DNA from: Thozetella sp. PMI_491
Lineage: Eukaryota; Ascomycota; Sordariomycetes; Chaetosphaeriales; Chaetosphaeriaceae
NCBI GenBank assembly: GCA_021432635.1
Contig: MU270045.1
Span: forward strand, 1-64,000
Length of the DNA: 64,000 bases
Reading direction: 5' to 3'
Notes under the pieces: generated by a model
What the model saw: the letters and a program-made list of their open reading frames with translations, nothing else
Told to the model about the DNA's origin: nothing
Databases searched by the model: none
Made by a program: the position numbers and the translations under genes
Shown: positions 42,216 to 53,133 of the stretch, piece after piece
Layout: each line of letters begins with the position of its first letter
Numbering within the stretch: the stretch's first letter is position 1

Positions 42216-44177
42216 ATGGCGGCCGATCCTACCAAGATTTTTGCCGTCCTCGTCGGGATTGACGACTATTCTTCCGATTCGATAACAAGCCTCAACGGCT
42301 GTGTCAACGATGTCAACCTCATTAAAGAATTCCTTGAGTCGTTCGGCGTCCCCCCCAAGCAAATCAATCTCTTGATAGCACCTCACGGCTCAAAGCCTAC
42401 CCCTTTACCCACCAAGACCAATGTGGTGGACCTTGTTCGAAAAGTCGGTGACGAGGCCGCTAAGGCGAGCCCTCAAAGTGTAGTACTCTTCTTCTACTCT
42501 GGCCATGGTAGCCAAGGCCCGACCAAGTACCCGGATATCAAGAAAGGAGCGACTAAAGACGAATCCATATGCACGCTCGGGGGGTTTCTGAGCGATGTCG
42601 AGATGGTGAATCTCCTGGAAGAGCTGACTGACAAGAAGAAGTTGACCGTCCTCGTCGTCTTGGATAGCTGCCACTCGGGAGGATCGGATCGTGACGGCTC
42701 GGATCGAGTGGTTCGCTGTGTTCCATCTCAAGAGGTCGAGTCCTCCAGCGCGGATCGAGACACACGCAACAGCGGCATCCAAACTAGCTATCTATATCGG
42801 GACAGAAAGCATAACATGATCGCAGCCTGTCAGCCCCACGAGCTCGCAACTGAAGACTATGTGGATGAGAAGAAGACTAGGAAGCAAGGGGCATTGACTC
42901 TGTACCTGGTCAAGACGCTCCGTGCACTGCGCGAATCAAAAGACCCCGTTACTTATGAGCGGCTTCAGGAGAGTCTAGATGCTGCCATCAAGCTCAAGTT
43001 TCCTGACCAGCAGCCCATGTTGTTAGGGGATCGCAACCGTCTGGTCTTCGGGACCGGAGACTCGCGGGATAAATCGATAGGCATTCACGCCGGCATCATC
43101 CAGATCGAAAAGCCGAACATCGTGATCAACAAGGGAGCCGCCCATGGCGTCAGTCTTAACGATCGATTTTGGATATATCCTCCGAGCCAGACCCTGTTTG
43201 GTCTCATCACTGCGAAGGCGCGCCCTGCTGCCGAGGCCGTGATAAGCGGCGTCAAGAGCTTCCAGTCCGTGGCGACTCTTTTCGAGGACCCCAAGGCTGC
43301 GGGAACCGGAGCAACCTCGGATGCCATTGCTGTGGGCTGGGTAGCGCACATTACGAAAGTTGGTACTGTTCCGGCTGTCAACCTCAAGTTGGAGACCCCG
43401 TTCACAGGCACGGTACTGGCCGCCGTGGATCAATTCAAGAAGGACTGGCGGACACTTGTCGACGGCCCGGTCGGACCTCCAGTCAATCTACATTCGTCCC
43501 CGAATGCTGCAGATGCTATATTGTCAATGACCGTCCACAAAGACGGAACTATCTTGTTTCAAGATAGGAAGGGGGCAGTGATGGCGAATCTCCCTTCTCT
43601 GAGTGTGGGCGACCAGAAGCTTGTACCGAAACTGGCCTATCTGCTCCCTCACCTATGCGCATTCCGAAAGCTGGCCGAACTGGCTCCTCAACCGGGATCC
43701 TGGTCCCCTTCCTATAAGCTGAACATCCCTAATCTGCCCAAAAGCACCGCAGGAGCCCTCCCTGGCCGAAGGATTGAGTTTGAGAATCTGGGCGACAAAC
43801 CTGTATACGTGACGATTCTCGATCTTAGTCCCGCCTACGGAGTCAGTCAGATTTATCCAGAACAAGAAGGGAGCGCTGCTGAAGTCGATGTTGGAGGCAA
43901 ACTGTCTCCAAATATTGACATGAGCCCGCCTGATCTTCTCAAAGCTGCTTCGGTTCGGTCTGGATTCAAGATGACCGATATATTCAAGGTGATCATCGCC
44001 TCCGAGGAGACAAACTTCTCCCACTACATACTCCCAGACATACAATCCTGGGAGGAGTGGAGTAAACCTGTCAAGCTGGACGGTCCTGAAATGTCCAGTC
44101 GGAATGCTGCGGTGGCGAAGCCCTCTGAAGTCGAGGGATTCTTCGTCGACGATAGGGAAATCATCACAGAGCTTTAA
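42216..44177 (+). CDS. Caspase-like (peptidase C14) protein with long C-terminal region
   Basis: Predicted cysteine protease of the caspase/metacaspase clan, 653 residues, single exon. The p20-type domain occupies about 7-290: FAVLVGIDDYSSDSITSLNG, then FFYSGHGSQ with the catalytic His at 97, and VVLDSCHSGG with the catalytic Cys at 152. MIAACQPHELATE and GALTLYLVKTL complete the core. Residues from about 320 on are not protease: first a domain with VINKGAAHGVSLNDRFWIYP, later FENLGDKPVYVTILDLSPAYGVSQIYP, which resembles the DUF4384-type modules attached to bacterial caspase-like proteins. No Pro-rich or zinc-finger prodomain, so it is not a standard fungal type I metacaspase. Upstream frame to 41919 begins with GTG; the first ATG is 42216. 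A cell-death role is plausible but inferred. Confidence 0.9.
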   Translation: MAADPTKIFAVLVGIDDYSSDSITSLNGCVNDVNLIKEFLESFGVPPKQINLLIAPHGSKPTPLPTKTNVVDLVRKVGDEAAKASPQSVVLFFYSGHGSQGPTKYPDIKKGATKDESICTLGGFLSDVEMVNLLEELTDKKKLTVLVVLDSCHSGGSDRDGSDRVVRCVPSQEVESSSADRDTRNSGIQTSYLYRDRKHNMIAACQPHELATEDYVDEKKTRKQGALTLYLVKTLRALRESKDPVTYERLQESLDAAIKLKFPDQQPMLLGDRNRLVFGTGDSRDKSIGIHAGIIQIEKPNIVINKGAAHGVSLNDRFWIYPPSQTLFGLITAKARPAAEAVISGVKSFQSVATLFEDPKAAGTGATSDAIAVGWVAHITKVGTVPAVNLKLETPFTGTVLAAVDQFKKDWRTLVDGPVGPPVNLHSSPNAADAILSMTVHKDGTILFQDRKGAVMANLPSLSVGDQKLVPKLAYLLPHLCAFRKLAELAPQPGSWSPSYKLNIPNLPKSTAGALPGRRIEFENLGDKPVYVTILDLSPAYGVSQIYPEQEGSAAEVDVGGKLSPNIDMSPPDLLKAASVRSGFKMTDIFKVIIASEETNFSHYILPDIQSWEEWSKPVKLDGPEMSSRNAAVAKPSEVEGFFVDDREIITEL

Positions 44178-45782
44178 ACTGCTACTGCTCGTGTAGTGGC
44201 CATGGCAGTTGTGCGGATTTTTACTCTTACTCTATCGAGGAATGGTAAAACGCTGGAAACTCTACTCTAAAATGCCGTTCGTTAACACTGTGAGTTATAG
44301 TGCCACAAGGGTTATAGTGCCACAAGGGTTATGTCGTTCGAGATGTTCGGTAACACGCAATACCAATTGTTTCCTAACTTTCTCCTCGATCGCTTCTATG
44401 ACAAGGGGTACAATGTCGAAACGGGGGTATATGTCAAGGCTTCAAGAGAGAATACGAGGAACATGTTCTTATTTTACAACTCTCCTATGGCTCGGCTTAT
44501 CTAGTCATGTTATTTAGTGATTAGGTTATAGCGAGATACGCCCTTTAAATTGAGTTCCTACTGGGCAGATCGTTACCTTCTATAAGTACCAAGTGATAGC
44601 CCTCTATGCATAGAACTAACTCTTGTTGCGAGCACTTGAATCCACAATGCCTGCCCTAAACCTTCGGCAGCCATTCGAGGAGAAATTTCTTTTTTGTTAA
44701 CCCACCCCAAAAGGGGGAAAAAACTATGGGAAGTGTAAGGCATTTAGTGAGCTCTAGATTAGGGAGTAGAGTTACCTAGATAACGCGTCCGCTGATCTCC
44801 GCTCAGGCATCTCGATATCTAAAGTCGCCAGCGAGCGGAAAGGTACGGAGATTGAACCTTCGAATGAAGTTTGTTATCTGCCATCAACTACCTAACTTCT
44901 TTATGCCTTGCCAATTTTGCTAGGACCTTGCTCCTGACATGGAGCATTCCAGCTTAGCTCAACGTGGGCCATGTCAGCAACTTAGCTCCGCTTTACATCA
45001 AGAAAGTGTCTGAGACGCTAAGACGCACGCGCTAGCGAAACAATCCATCGCAACGATAGGAAACCTCGACCGATGCAAGATCTGGTCAGAAAACAGTGGC
45101 GATGCCGGGTATGGCGTCCGCTGTCCGAGCCAAGTTTGCCTCATGCTGTGATGTATCAAAATTTACAATACTACCGTACTGTAAATTTAAGAGACGTACA
45201 ATAAAGTGCCCGAGTTAGTATTCTGACTGATACTTACGCGAAGCGATTTCTATATTGTTTAACCAAAAGGGGGGTTAAAAGATCAACAGTTTTCAACGTG
45301 TATACGTAGATACATCATGCTACAACCCGACATACAGTCAATACGATTAGGTATCTCCACTTTCTATCACTTCGTCCACATCTTCCTGTTTCAACGTACG
45401 TCGCTTTCCACGATAGCTGCCGGCTGACTGCCGCTACATTACCCCGCTCTGCGCAACCTCCTCAGGATGGGATACTTTGCCGACTTCATCAAACGTATTT
45501 GTCTGCTATCTTTTAGTTATCTATATATCTGCTTGGGCTATTTTGGAACATTTAGTATATATGACCCATTTGCCGCCATATCCAACATAGTTAGTTTCTA
45601 ACGCGAGCTGCCCGCCAAACAAATACGATACGGCAACGGATAAGGCGCCTGTAGGGAGAAAGATCATATCGCATTGGCGACATCAAGCAAGGTAGCTAGA
45701 AAGCAAAAAGCGTCACCCTGACTGTTTCTGGAAGAGTATTCCACTTCTCTCGTGCTCTATTCCACCCTTTCTTCTGTCTGTC
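44178..45782. other. Intergenic with short repeats
   Basis: No gene recognised in 1.6 kb. Contains a 17-bp tandem duplication (44294-44327) and a 7-bp inverted repeat TTTAACC/GGTTAAA at 45258-45279 around an A4G4 core; a similar AACCC...CCAAAAGGGG sequence lies at 44697-44715. Confidence 0.5.
44294..44327. repeat. 17-bp tandem duplication
   Basis: GTTATAGTGCCACAAGG occurs twice in direct succession, at 44294-44310 and 44311-44327, without mismatch. Confidence 0.9.
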
Positions 45783-47508
45783 ATGGAAGGCTCCCTTGTC
45801 GCTACGTTTCTAGCCGGTGCTTTAGGTATATTCGCCATCGCGTTGACACTGAGGCGGCGGAAGTTTCTGTCTAGGACCCCATTCCCCCCTGGGCCAAAAG
45901 GTTAGTTTGCCTTTCTGCTTGCCCGTCTGTCTCCTGTTCGTTGCCCGTATTGTACCTGTCCGTGATCTACTCTCTTGTGGATACCCTCCGTTGTCTCATT
46001 TCTGGCTCGGGTTGAGCGGTGCAATCGTCGCCTTACTGATGAATATATCTTTGCGTCGGTTAGGACTACCCATTATTGGAAATCTCCTGGACATTCCCCC
46101 CCAACATTCATGGTTCAAGTTTCATGACCTCATCAAGCAGTATGGGCCCATCGTCCAGCTTAACGTCGCTGGGCAGCCGCACGTTCTCTTGGGCTCGGAG
46201 AAAGTTGCCAACGCACTGTTGACTGAGCGCGGAAATATCTACAGCGACCGCCCCATCTTGCCGTCAGTTCAGAAATTCCTCACACGGAGCCAACATATAC
46301 TGGTGATGCCGTACGGCGATCGATGGCGGCAACAGCGGGCCTTTGTGCATCGTATGACCATTCAACCGGCGCAATACGACCAGGACCAGCGGCTCGAGAT
46401 TCTTCGGATGATGCACGACCTGATTGTGAACCCTTCCGACTATCATAAGCTTATAGAGGGTGTTGGTGTAGGTTTCGGGAGCCGGCTTCTGTACGCACAA
46501 CGAGCCGACCGCCATAGCCATCATCAACAGCTCCTTGAGATAGTGCGCGAAATCGAGCGCACGGCGTCACCAGGGGCCTATCTCGTTGACCTTCTGCCGT
46601 CGCTCGCATACATGCCTTCGTTTGTTGCACCTTGGAAGCGATATCTGGAGTCCAAGTACCGCGAGCACGCGGCATTCTACGGCCGCCTGATGGCCGACAC
46701 AAGAAGGGATCTGACTAGCGGTAAGGATGTGCGCTCCTGGGCACGTGCATGGATCGAAAGCCCAGACCAGTCCTGGCAGACGGAAGCCGAGGGCGAGTAC
46801 ATGCTTGGCGCCATGTACACGGGTATTGGCAGCCTGTCGGCAGCACAGATGATATTCTTTATGCTTTCTATGGTCAGGCACCCACACCTCTTCGCACGAT
46901 TACAGGAGGAGATCGAACGAGTCGTTGGTGATACTCGGCTGCCAACCATTGATGACGGGCCGCAGCTGCCGTTGTTGCGTGCCATCATCAAAGAGACAAT
47001 ACGCTACTACCCAACTACCGCCGGCGGCTTCCCTCACATGCTGATCAAGGACGACGTATACGAAGGGTACTACCTCAAGGCTGGCACCGTCGTGCACCCG
47101 GTCCAATGGGCCATCCACCGCGACCCTGAGCTCTACCCGGATCCAGAGGTGTACAACCCGTATCGCTGGCTCCAGCCTGAGTTTCCGACCTACCGCGAAC
47201 CGCTTACGAAGTACCCAAGTATTTACGGCTTCTCTGCTTTTGGCCATGGTCGCCGAATATGTCAAGGGATGCAACTTGCAGAGCGCGGCCTCATCATGCA
47301 GATCGCCCTCTTTGCCTGGACATGCGATCTTAAGCGGGCCAAGGACGGGGACGGCAACGAGATCATCCCGCCCAAGTATGATTTCACCGTCGGTTTCAAT
47401 GTGGCCCCAAGAAAGTTCTCATTCGAGCTGAAGCCGCGGGATGACAAGCGGTGGGCCATGTTCAAAGCCACGTACGAGCAGTCGCTGCGGGATGATCCAC
47501 TGCTATGA
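45783..47508 (+). CDS. Cytochrome P450 with non-canonical I-helix (two exons)
   Basis: ER-anchored haem-thiolate monooxygenase, 520 residues. Exon 1 (45783-45900) encodes the membrane anchor (LVATFLAGALGIFAIALTL) and the FPPGPKG hinge; a 163-nt intron precedes exon 2 (46064-47508). Landmarks: WRQQRAFVHR C-helix at 128-136, E350-TI-R353 (K-helix), PYRW at 406-408, and the haem loop FGHGRRICQG at 432-441 with ligand Cys439. The I-helix reads GAMYTGIGSLSAAQM (288-302): the usual (A/G)Gx(D/E)T is replaced, with Ser and Leu where the acid and Thr sit. It resembles the O-methylsterigmatocystin-oxidoreductase-like group by its PPGPKG-LPIIGNLLDIP start. Substrate unknown; the SDR at 48828 is the convergent neighbour. 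Confidence 0.93.
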
Positions 47509-48827
47509 GGTTGAAGCTGGAGAGTAAATGAATAGCCTGATACGGTGATGTCAGAGAGATCAGAGGCTGAGCTCAGGGCAATTTCCCAAGTCGCAGGTCA
47601 AAACAAGCAATTTGTGAAACGCCACCGTATTCCCCAAATGCAGCTGCCACTTAGAATGTGGAACTGTTTAATCGAGTTTCCTGACCGGCCATGTTGTTGA
47701 ACTTAGGATCGGTGTTCACGCTCAGGCATCCGCAACACCTATGCTCTGCCGACGATCTATAGCCATTCCGGGAAATTTTGCAGTGCATTTCCTTTTACAA
47801 ATCACGGTGTACAACTAAGGCTACCGTGTTCATCATCGTTACGTTCTTTGTCATGGTTGTTACCGCGCCTACTCAAGAGTTGAGCGCAACCGAACTCGAC
47901 ACCGGCGCGGACTGCACTGATGGTGCATGTGTTTCTTCCTTCTCTAGCAAAGGCTGAAGTGGCGAACTAGGACGCTTTACGTCTGTTTTTTTGTCAATTC
48001 TTTCCAATTCTCATCCTTCTCTGATCTGCTCACTGGAGGAGATGGGCTCCCTATCGCAAGGATAGCTGACAAAGTGTATTCGGGTAACTTCCAGACCCAA
48101 GTTCTAGACATCAAGAGCGTCCCAATGGTACTATTTAGCGCTTCTCGAACATGTGGAGCGTTCATATCTTCTGGATCTTGAGGCACCGGCGCAAGTCATT
48201 CTGGTATCTTGTAATAGGGTATCGAGTAGAGGGACGAGGGGTTAGGTTGCTTATAGGATATATCTGTTATCGTCGAAGTTTTTGTAGGTAGATTCATATG
48301 AGCTTTACGCTTGTTTATAAATAGCCTATCTTTTAGCGCAACCCAAAGCCTAAGACTCGCAATACAAGTAGATAGTATGTCATGCGGTGATTCTATCCTG
48401 AGGGACACGCACTACTATGCAGGGGCACCTTAATCCTAGTGCAGGTGTTGGTTGGGGCAATGCCGCAATAATCACTTACAGGGAATTCCGGGCTATGGCT
48501 GTCCCCACCACTACTATGGCGAGCACACCTAGAATCTCCGGCTAAGTAACTAGGAGCTACCATGAGGTAGTGCCGCAGACTAGATAAGTGGGACTAGCTT
48601 TGAAGAGCACATTGAGCTGCGTCACCCACTTGCAGACCCTAATTTTTATCCAGCATCTCATATATAGACTTAATCTCCGGTACCTTCGCCTCAATCTCAC
48701 TCCTTGTCTCCTCCCACACACGCTGCTGCGCTATACGACCGCTCTTCCTCTCCATAAAAGGGGGATACCTATTCTTGTTAGCAACACCGATACCGAGCCT
48801 TCTTCGATCACGGTAGAGTATTCCGAC
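47509..48827. other. Convergent intergenic region
   Basis: 1.3 kb between the ends of the P450 and SDR genes. Frames on both strands are short and partly overlap the SDR antisense. No gene supported. Confidence 0.5.
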
Positions 48828-49868
48828 TTACGAGGCAGTATCGAAATCTTGCATAATCTTCCCGTGCGCGTCAGCCGAAGCCGAAACCCCATTAACGAGG
48901 GCAGTGGCACAGATTTGAGGGTCTCTCGCTCCAAAATTCATAATGAGCCTTGGAATCAACTTCGCCTGGTTGGGGTTCGTCAGGGGTGTCCAGGCCGAGC
49001 CGGGATCCGCGCTGTTGATAGTCACTTTTCGCAAGCCCTTACCCGCAGCTGTGGTGGCCGAGGCTCGAGCGGCAAGTTCACGAGCAAAGTAGAGAAGTAG
49101 GCCTTTAGAACGGCCGTACTGGTGGGCCTGCTCCATGCCATCCTTGTTGTTGCTAAGGCGCTTGAGGTAAGAGCCGTTCTTAGGCACGGACATGGTGAAA
49201 GATGAGGGGTAAATGCCAAAAGTGGTGACAAAAGTTAGGACAGGAGGGGACGGGTTCTCCGGGCAAGCCTTGAGGAGTGGAAGCAAGAGAAGCGCAATGA
49301 GTGCGCTAGAGAGGAAATTGACTTGTATCGCTGTTATGGGGCGATACACGGTTATTATCCTGGAAACAGCTGAGAGAGACAGAGGCTGGGGAGACTCACA
49401 TGTTTCCCAGCCCTCAGGTGATTCGCGGCGATGGAAGGCCAGAATCCCGGCTGTCAACAAAACGTGATCAAGGCTCTTCAGCTCACGTGCCTTTTTGCCC
49501 AGTTCCTGGCAGCCGGCGAAGGACATCATGTCGATCTGCCAGACGATAATGTTAGGCTTGGCAGCCGCCTCGCCGAGCTCCGCCTCGATTTCTTCCTTGA
49601 CGCCTTTGCAGTCCTTGACGTCCACCAGAACAAGAGTTGCCACATCGCGATGAGCAAAGATTTTGGCAGCCCGTGAGCCGAATGCGCCATTGGCGCCGGT
49701 AATCAGGACAGTCCTGCCCTTGTACGACGCAGTGGTGACGGTTGGTCGGCCGTGCCGCTGGTTCCACAAACTCCGCCATGGGAAGTATTCGGCCAAGAAC
49801 AAGGGGATCCCCCAGGTGAGGATGGCGATAATAGCAGCGCCTCCGGTGAGAAGCGCGTAATTGGCCAT
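48828..49868 (-). CDS. Membrane-anchored short-chain dehydrogenase (two exons)
   Basis: NAD(P)-dependent SDR, 323 residues, exons 49868-49400 and 49330-48828 over a 69-nt intron (GTGAGT...AACAG) that itself reads open, so a naive frame would include it. An N-terminal hydrophobic span (5-27) suggests ER anchoring. The cofactor loop TGANGAFG is at 57-64, with a following acidic LVLVDVKD. The LLTAGILAFHR segment takes the NAG position (TAG here), and the catalytic YGRSK (Tyr-x3-Lys) lies in HQYGRSKGLLLYFAREL. ADPGSAWTPL follows. It resembles fungal retinol-dehydrogenase-like SDRs and is related to the relic at 62-960. Convergent with the P450 gene. Confidence 0.88.
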   Translation of the reverse strand: MANYALLTGGAAIIAILTWGIPLFLAEYFPWRSLWNQRHGRPTVTTASYKGRTVLITGANGAFGSRAAKIFAHRDVATLVLVDVKDCKGVKEEIEAELGEAAAKPNIIVWQIDMMSFAGCQELGKKARELKSLDHVLLTAGILAFHRRESPEGWETCESPQPLSLSAVSRIITVYRPITAIQVNFLSSALIALLLLPLLKACPENPSPPVLTFVTTFGIYPSSFTMSVPKNGSYLKRLSNNKDGMEQAHQYGRSKGLLLYFARELAARASATTAAGKGLRKVTINSADPGSAWTPLTNPNQAKLIPRLIMNFGARDPQICATALVNGVSASADAHGKIMQDFDTAS

Positions 49869-51472
49869 TTTGGGAGTGTTCTACTTTGTTTTTTTCTGCG
49901 CAATTGCGTCCTGTGTGTAAATTTCGGTGAATCGTTTTGGGGAAAATATCGACCCATGGTTGAGACAGATCTCCATACCTGCCGACTTCGGATCGGAGAA
50001 AAATTTCAGCGCGGGCTGAGAATCACCCACATAACGTCATACGCCGCCGTACTGCAGCAGCTCGTTACGATTGTCAGTGCGTCACGCATTTGTAGTGGCT
50101 TGACAAAGGTTAGGTTTTTTTTCCCTTTTTAGGTTAAAATTTCTTTAGGGGGTTTCGGCAATCACATTGTGGAGGATCGCCTCCTCACGATGAGATTAGG
50201 TAGGTAGTCGTTCGGCAGGTCCCCACCTTCTCGCATGGTTGAAAAGCTTCCGGGCTATTCAGATGGTGACCAAAAACATAGAGCAAAGCGCCACGTGGGA
50301 GGATAGCCACGCTCAATCAAACTTCCGCAGCGATTCAACCGAGTACTACGGTGTATTCTAGCTAGGCCCCTATAAGCACACTACCGAATGGAAAGCCCGA
50401 AAGAGAGGCAGTGAATTCTGAATGGCAGTAGGAGATACTAAGCTCTCCTGCGCATTACTGCATCTCAAGTTGGACAGTCTAAAAGGCAGCGGAGGGATGA
50501 GAAACATATGCCGGCAAAGATAAAGATTTTGTATAGGCCTTGCATGCCCTGACATAAGAGCTTAAATTCGAGACATTTCTAAATTACACTCAAGTTGTTC
50601 CTTCTGCAATACTTGCCCCCAGTCGCGTCCTAGCTAAGACGGTTACGCTCGACAGTCCAAACCATTCCTTCCGATTAGCCTCATAGCAAGGTGCGCTCGA
50701 CCTTTTTAGAACCCTAGATCTTGACATGTCGACCATTCTATGCTGTTGTGGCCCACCGCTACTTATGCGCGAGTCTCACAAAGTCGTATTCTACTGCATA
50801 CGCGCCAACAACCGAGCACGTCGCCGTTAAAACAGGAGGGGTGTTCATCTACCTCAATTGCAGCCACCAATTTCACGGAAGTGCTCTCAAGGTCAATAAA
50901 CATCGTTTCTGGGCACCTTTGGGAGACACTAGCATTGTCTTTCCTCGGGAACTTCGATCCCGGCGGTCTAGCAATAAAATAATTACAAATAGGTATAGTA
51001 CACTAAACGATGTCGCCCGTTGAAGCGCTATGTTCTACCCTAGCTTATAAAGCCAGCATCAACTCAGTCCGATAGCTACACGCAGCAGATAGCCCTAAAT
51101 AGTGAAAACACGGCGCAAGAGCACTGGTGGGAAATCTGCCGAATTGGATATTTGGAATGGCAATCAGTCAAAGATGAAGTTCGAACAGCCGGGGCGAAAT
51201 CCCATCACCTGATTGATTATCCGGTCCTTCGGTATTCTTTCAGCCGTGGAAGCGGCCCTACCTTGGATATATCGACCCCGGCACCCGATCGGCTGCAGGT
51301 GATTGGGAGCAATATATAACCTATATGGTCTGTGCTATGATACATGTACTTTAACAATCCACTCGGCACTTTCCCCCGGTCCCAGTATTTAAAGAGGTAT
51401 TTGGAGGGAGGCGGTGCCAGTATTCTCGTCTCAGTAACCCCCTCGCTACAATTCGGACCAAAGACACTCAAG
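49869..51472. other. Intergenic, no gene recognised
   Basis: 1.6 kb. Divergent promoter of the SDR and the secreted-protein gene. Open frames (49752-50132, 50721-51023) show no family features. Confidence 0.5.
51386..51394 (+). promoter_or_regulatory. TATA-like element of the secreted-protein gene
   Basis: TATTTAAAG, 79 bp before the ATG at 51473, with CCCCCGG just upstream. Confidence 0.45.
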
Positions 51473-51956
51473 ATGCTTCTCAAGTCCCTTTTCACTGCTG
51501 CTTTCTTGGCGGCCAGGTACGGAAACCGTCTATTTCAAGGTTAACAAACACTGACCGGCTTCAAGCGTCAATGCCGCGGCTGTCGCAACGCCCGGCAAGA
51601 GCTTTAAATTCCAGGTCGACGACCCGAAGAAGGGCAAGTTCTACCTCGCCGATGCCACCGGCGTTGGCACGCAGGACGCATCAAAAGCTCTCACCTGCGA
51701 GCTGACCGGTGAGGTCATTACTTGCGGCGGAAAGGGGTTCGGGAACTACATGGGGGATATGGTCAAGCTCGCTACCTCTGGCAGCTCGTCGGGGTGGTCC
51801 ATTGACTCAAGCGACAACATTCACTGGAGCGCAAAGGCGAACATCAAGTTTAGCATCGGGATCGGCTCCAACACTGATATTTGGGCAGAAACATGCCCGG
51901 ATTCACACCAACACTTTGCCGGACAGCACGGCACCGCCAAGGCCATCTGGGTCTGA
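51473..51956 (+). CDS. Small secreted protein (two exons)
   Basis: A 144-residue protein with a clear signal peptide (MLLKSLFTAAFLAASVNA, cleavage near A18-A20). The 49-nt intron (51517-51565) splits the signal sequence, so the second exon alone lacks a start. The mature part is Gly/Ser/Asp-rich with three Cys at 59, 68 and 125 and a GxGSNTDIWAETCPDSHQH terminal segment. Alternating short beta-strand-like segments (GKFYLADAT, ITCGGKGFGNYMG, GWSIDSSDNIHWSA, IKFSIGIGS) suggest a small beta-sandwich. It is not recognised as a hydrophobin, cerato-platanin or LysM protein. Size and secretion fit an effector-like or cell-surface role, but none is shown. Confidence 0.82.
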
Positions 51957-53133
51957 GGAGATATTGTGAGGGAAACTACCGCTGGGTTAAATTAATCCTT
52001 AAACGGCTGTTGACGGGGCACTCGCCCTCGACGGCGAGGTGAATCGCGCACCATCTAGGCAGACAATATAGCGAATCTTTCTAATCACAAACAATAACTC
52101 ACAAATCCCTAGACGTGGGGCAATGCGTATATATAGTAGCTCATGTTCGCAGACTAAAGCGACGTAGCTACTTGTGTTGTTCTATCCCATTGGTGTACGG
52201 ACTAAGGTTATTTGGACCACGGCAGCTTTTTAGCAGTGGTCGAACGAGGGCACGACGCCATCATCGGATGCGGAGGCAGGGACTCAGATGCCCTGTGTCC
52301 TGCATCTTTCTAGATTGGTCCAAATCTTAGCGATAAGACTGATATTTGTTCGTCTTATTCGATATAGGTACGAATTTTTAGTATCACCTACTCCGAGAGA
52401 TTGCCCCAGCAGTGGTATATAGGCTTCCATCTCATCGTCCTCGGGTCGAAACTCATGAACCAAAAGCTCTTCGATATCTATTCTGTCATAGCCTTTACAA
52501 CAATGGTTGATACCGTTCGAAAAAAGACAGCGCCAAAGCCGTCGCCGCCGGCGCCGGAAGCGAGACTACGCCGTACTACCTAGGGGAGACTTCAGATTTT
52601 TGAACTTATTTCAATCCCTTTTTTTTCTTTCGTGATGTTAGCCGTCCTATAACCGATAGTTAAGTCGACCTACGTGCCAACCGCCCACCCTCAAATCCAT
52701 GACGCCATACCAAAATTTTATCCAGTAACTATTGTTAGTTTTACATAGAAAAGCAATTAGTGAAAAAACAGCGCTGGAACTATAAGACTGCCTAGAACTT
52801 GTTTTCTTACCTGGAAATATCGTTGCCTATATTATCCAGCTAGCGTAAGATACTGAGAAGCAGGAGAATGTTTAAAGGAGAACGGGAAGGCAAGGGGTAC
52901 TTCATTCTTGACGAACAGGCAGGTGCTGCTGAGATATTTAGGTTCTGTATGTAAAGGGGCGGGCTGGATAGAGGACAATAGACTATGGGCTCAACTATCG
53001 GCTAGGGCCACTTAGAGTATAATGTAGGCCTATATTACACTAGTTACAGGGTAGTTCTAAGGGGAAGTTTTTTCTCTCTCTCTTCGTCTAGGCAGCATAG
53101 AAGCTATCTGCCGCTAAAAATACAAGGACATAG
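51957..53133. other. Intergenic, no gene recognised
   Basis: 1.2 kb, AT-rich from about 52580 on. Frames at 52115-52583 have no recognisable domain. Confidence 0.45.

Noticed and set aside
49209-49868. Reading the SDR as a single exon
   Set aside because: The 69-nt intron is open by chance; removing it restores the GWETSIQVNFLS segment expected of the family.
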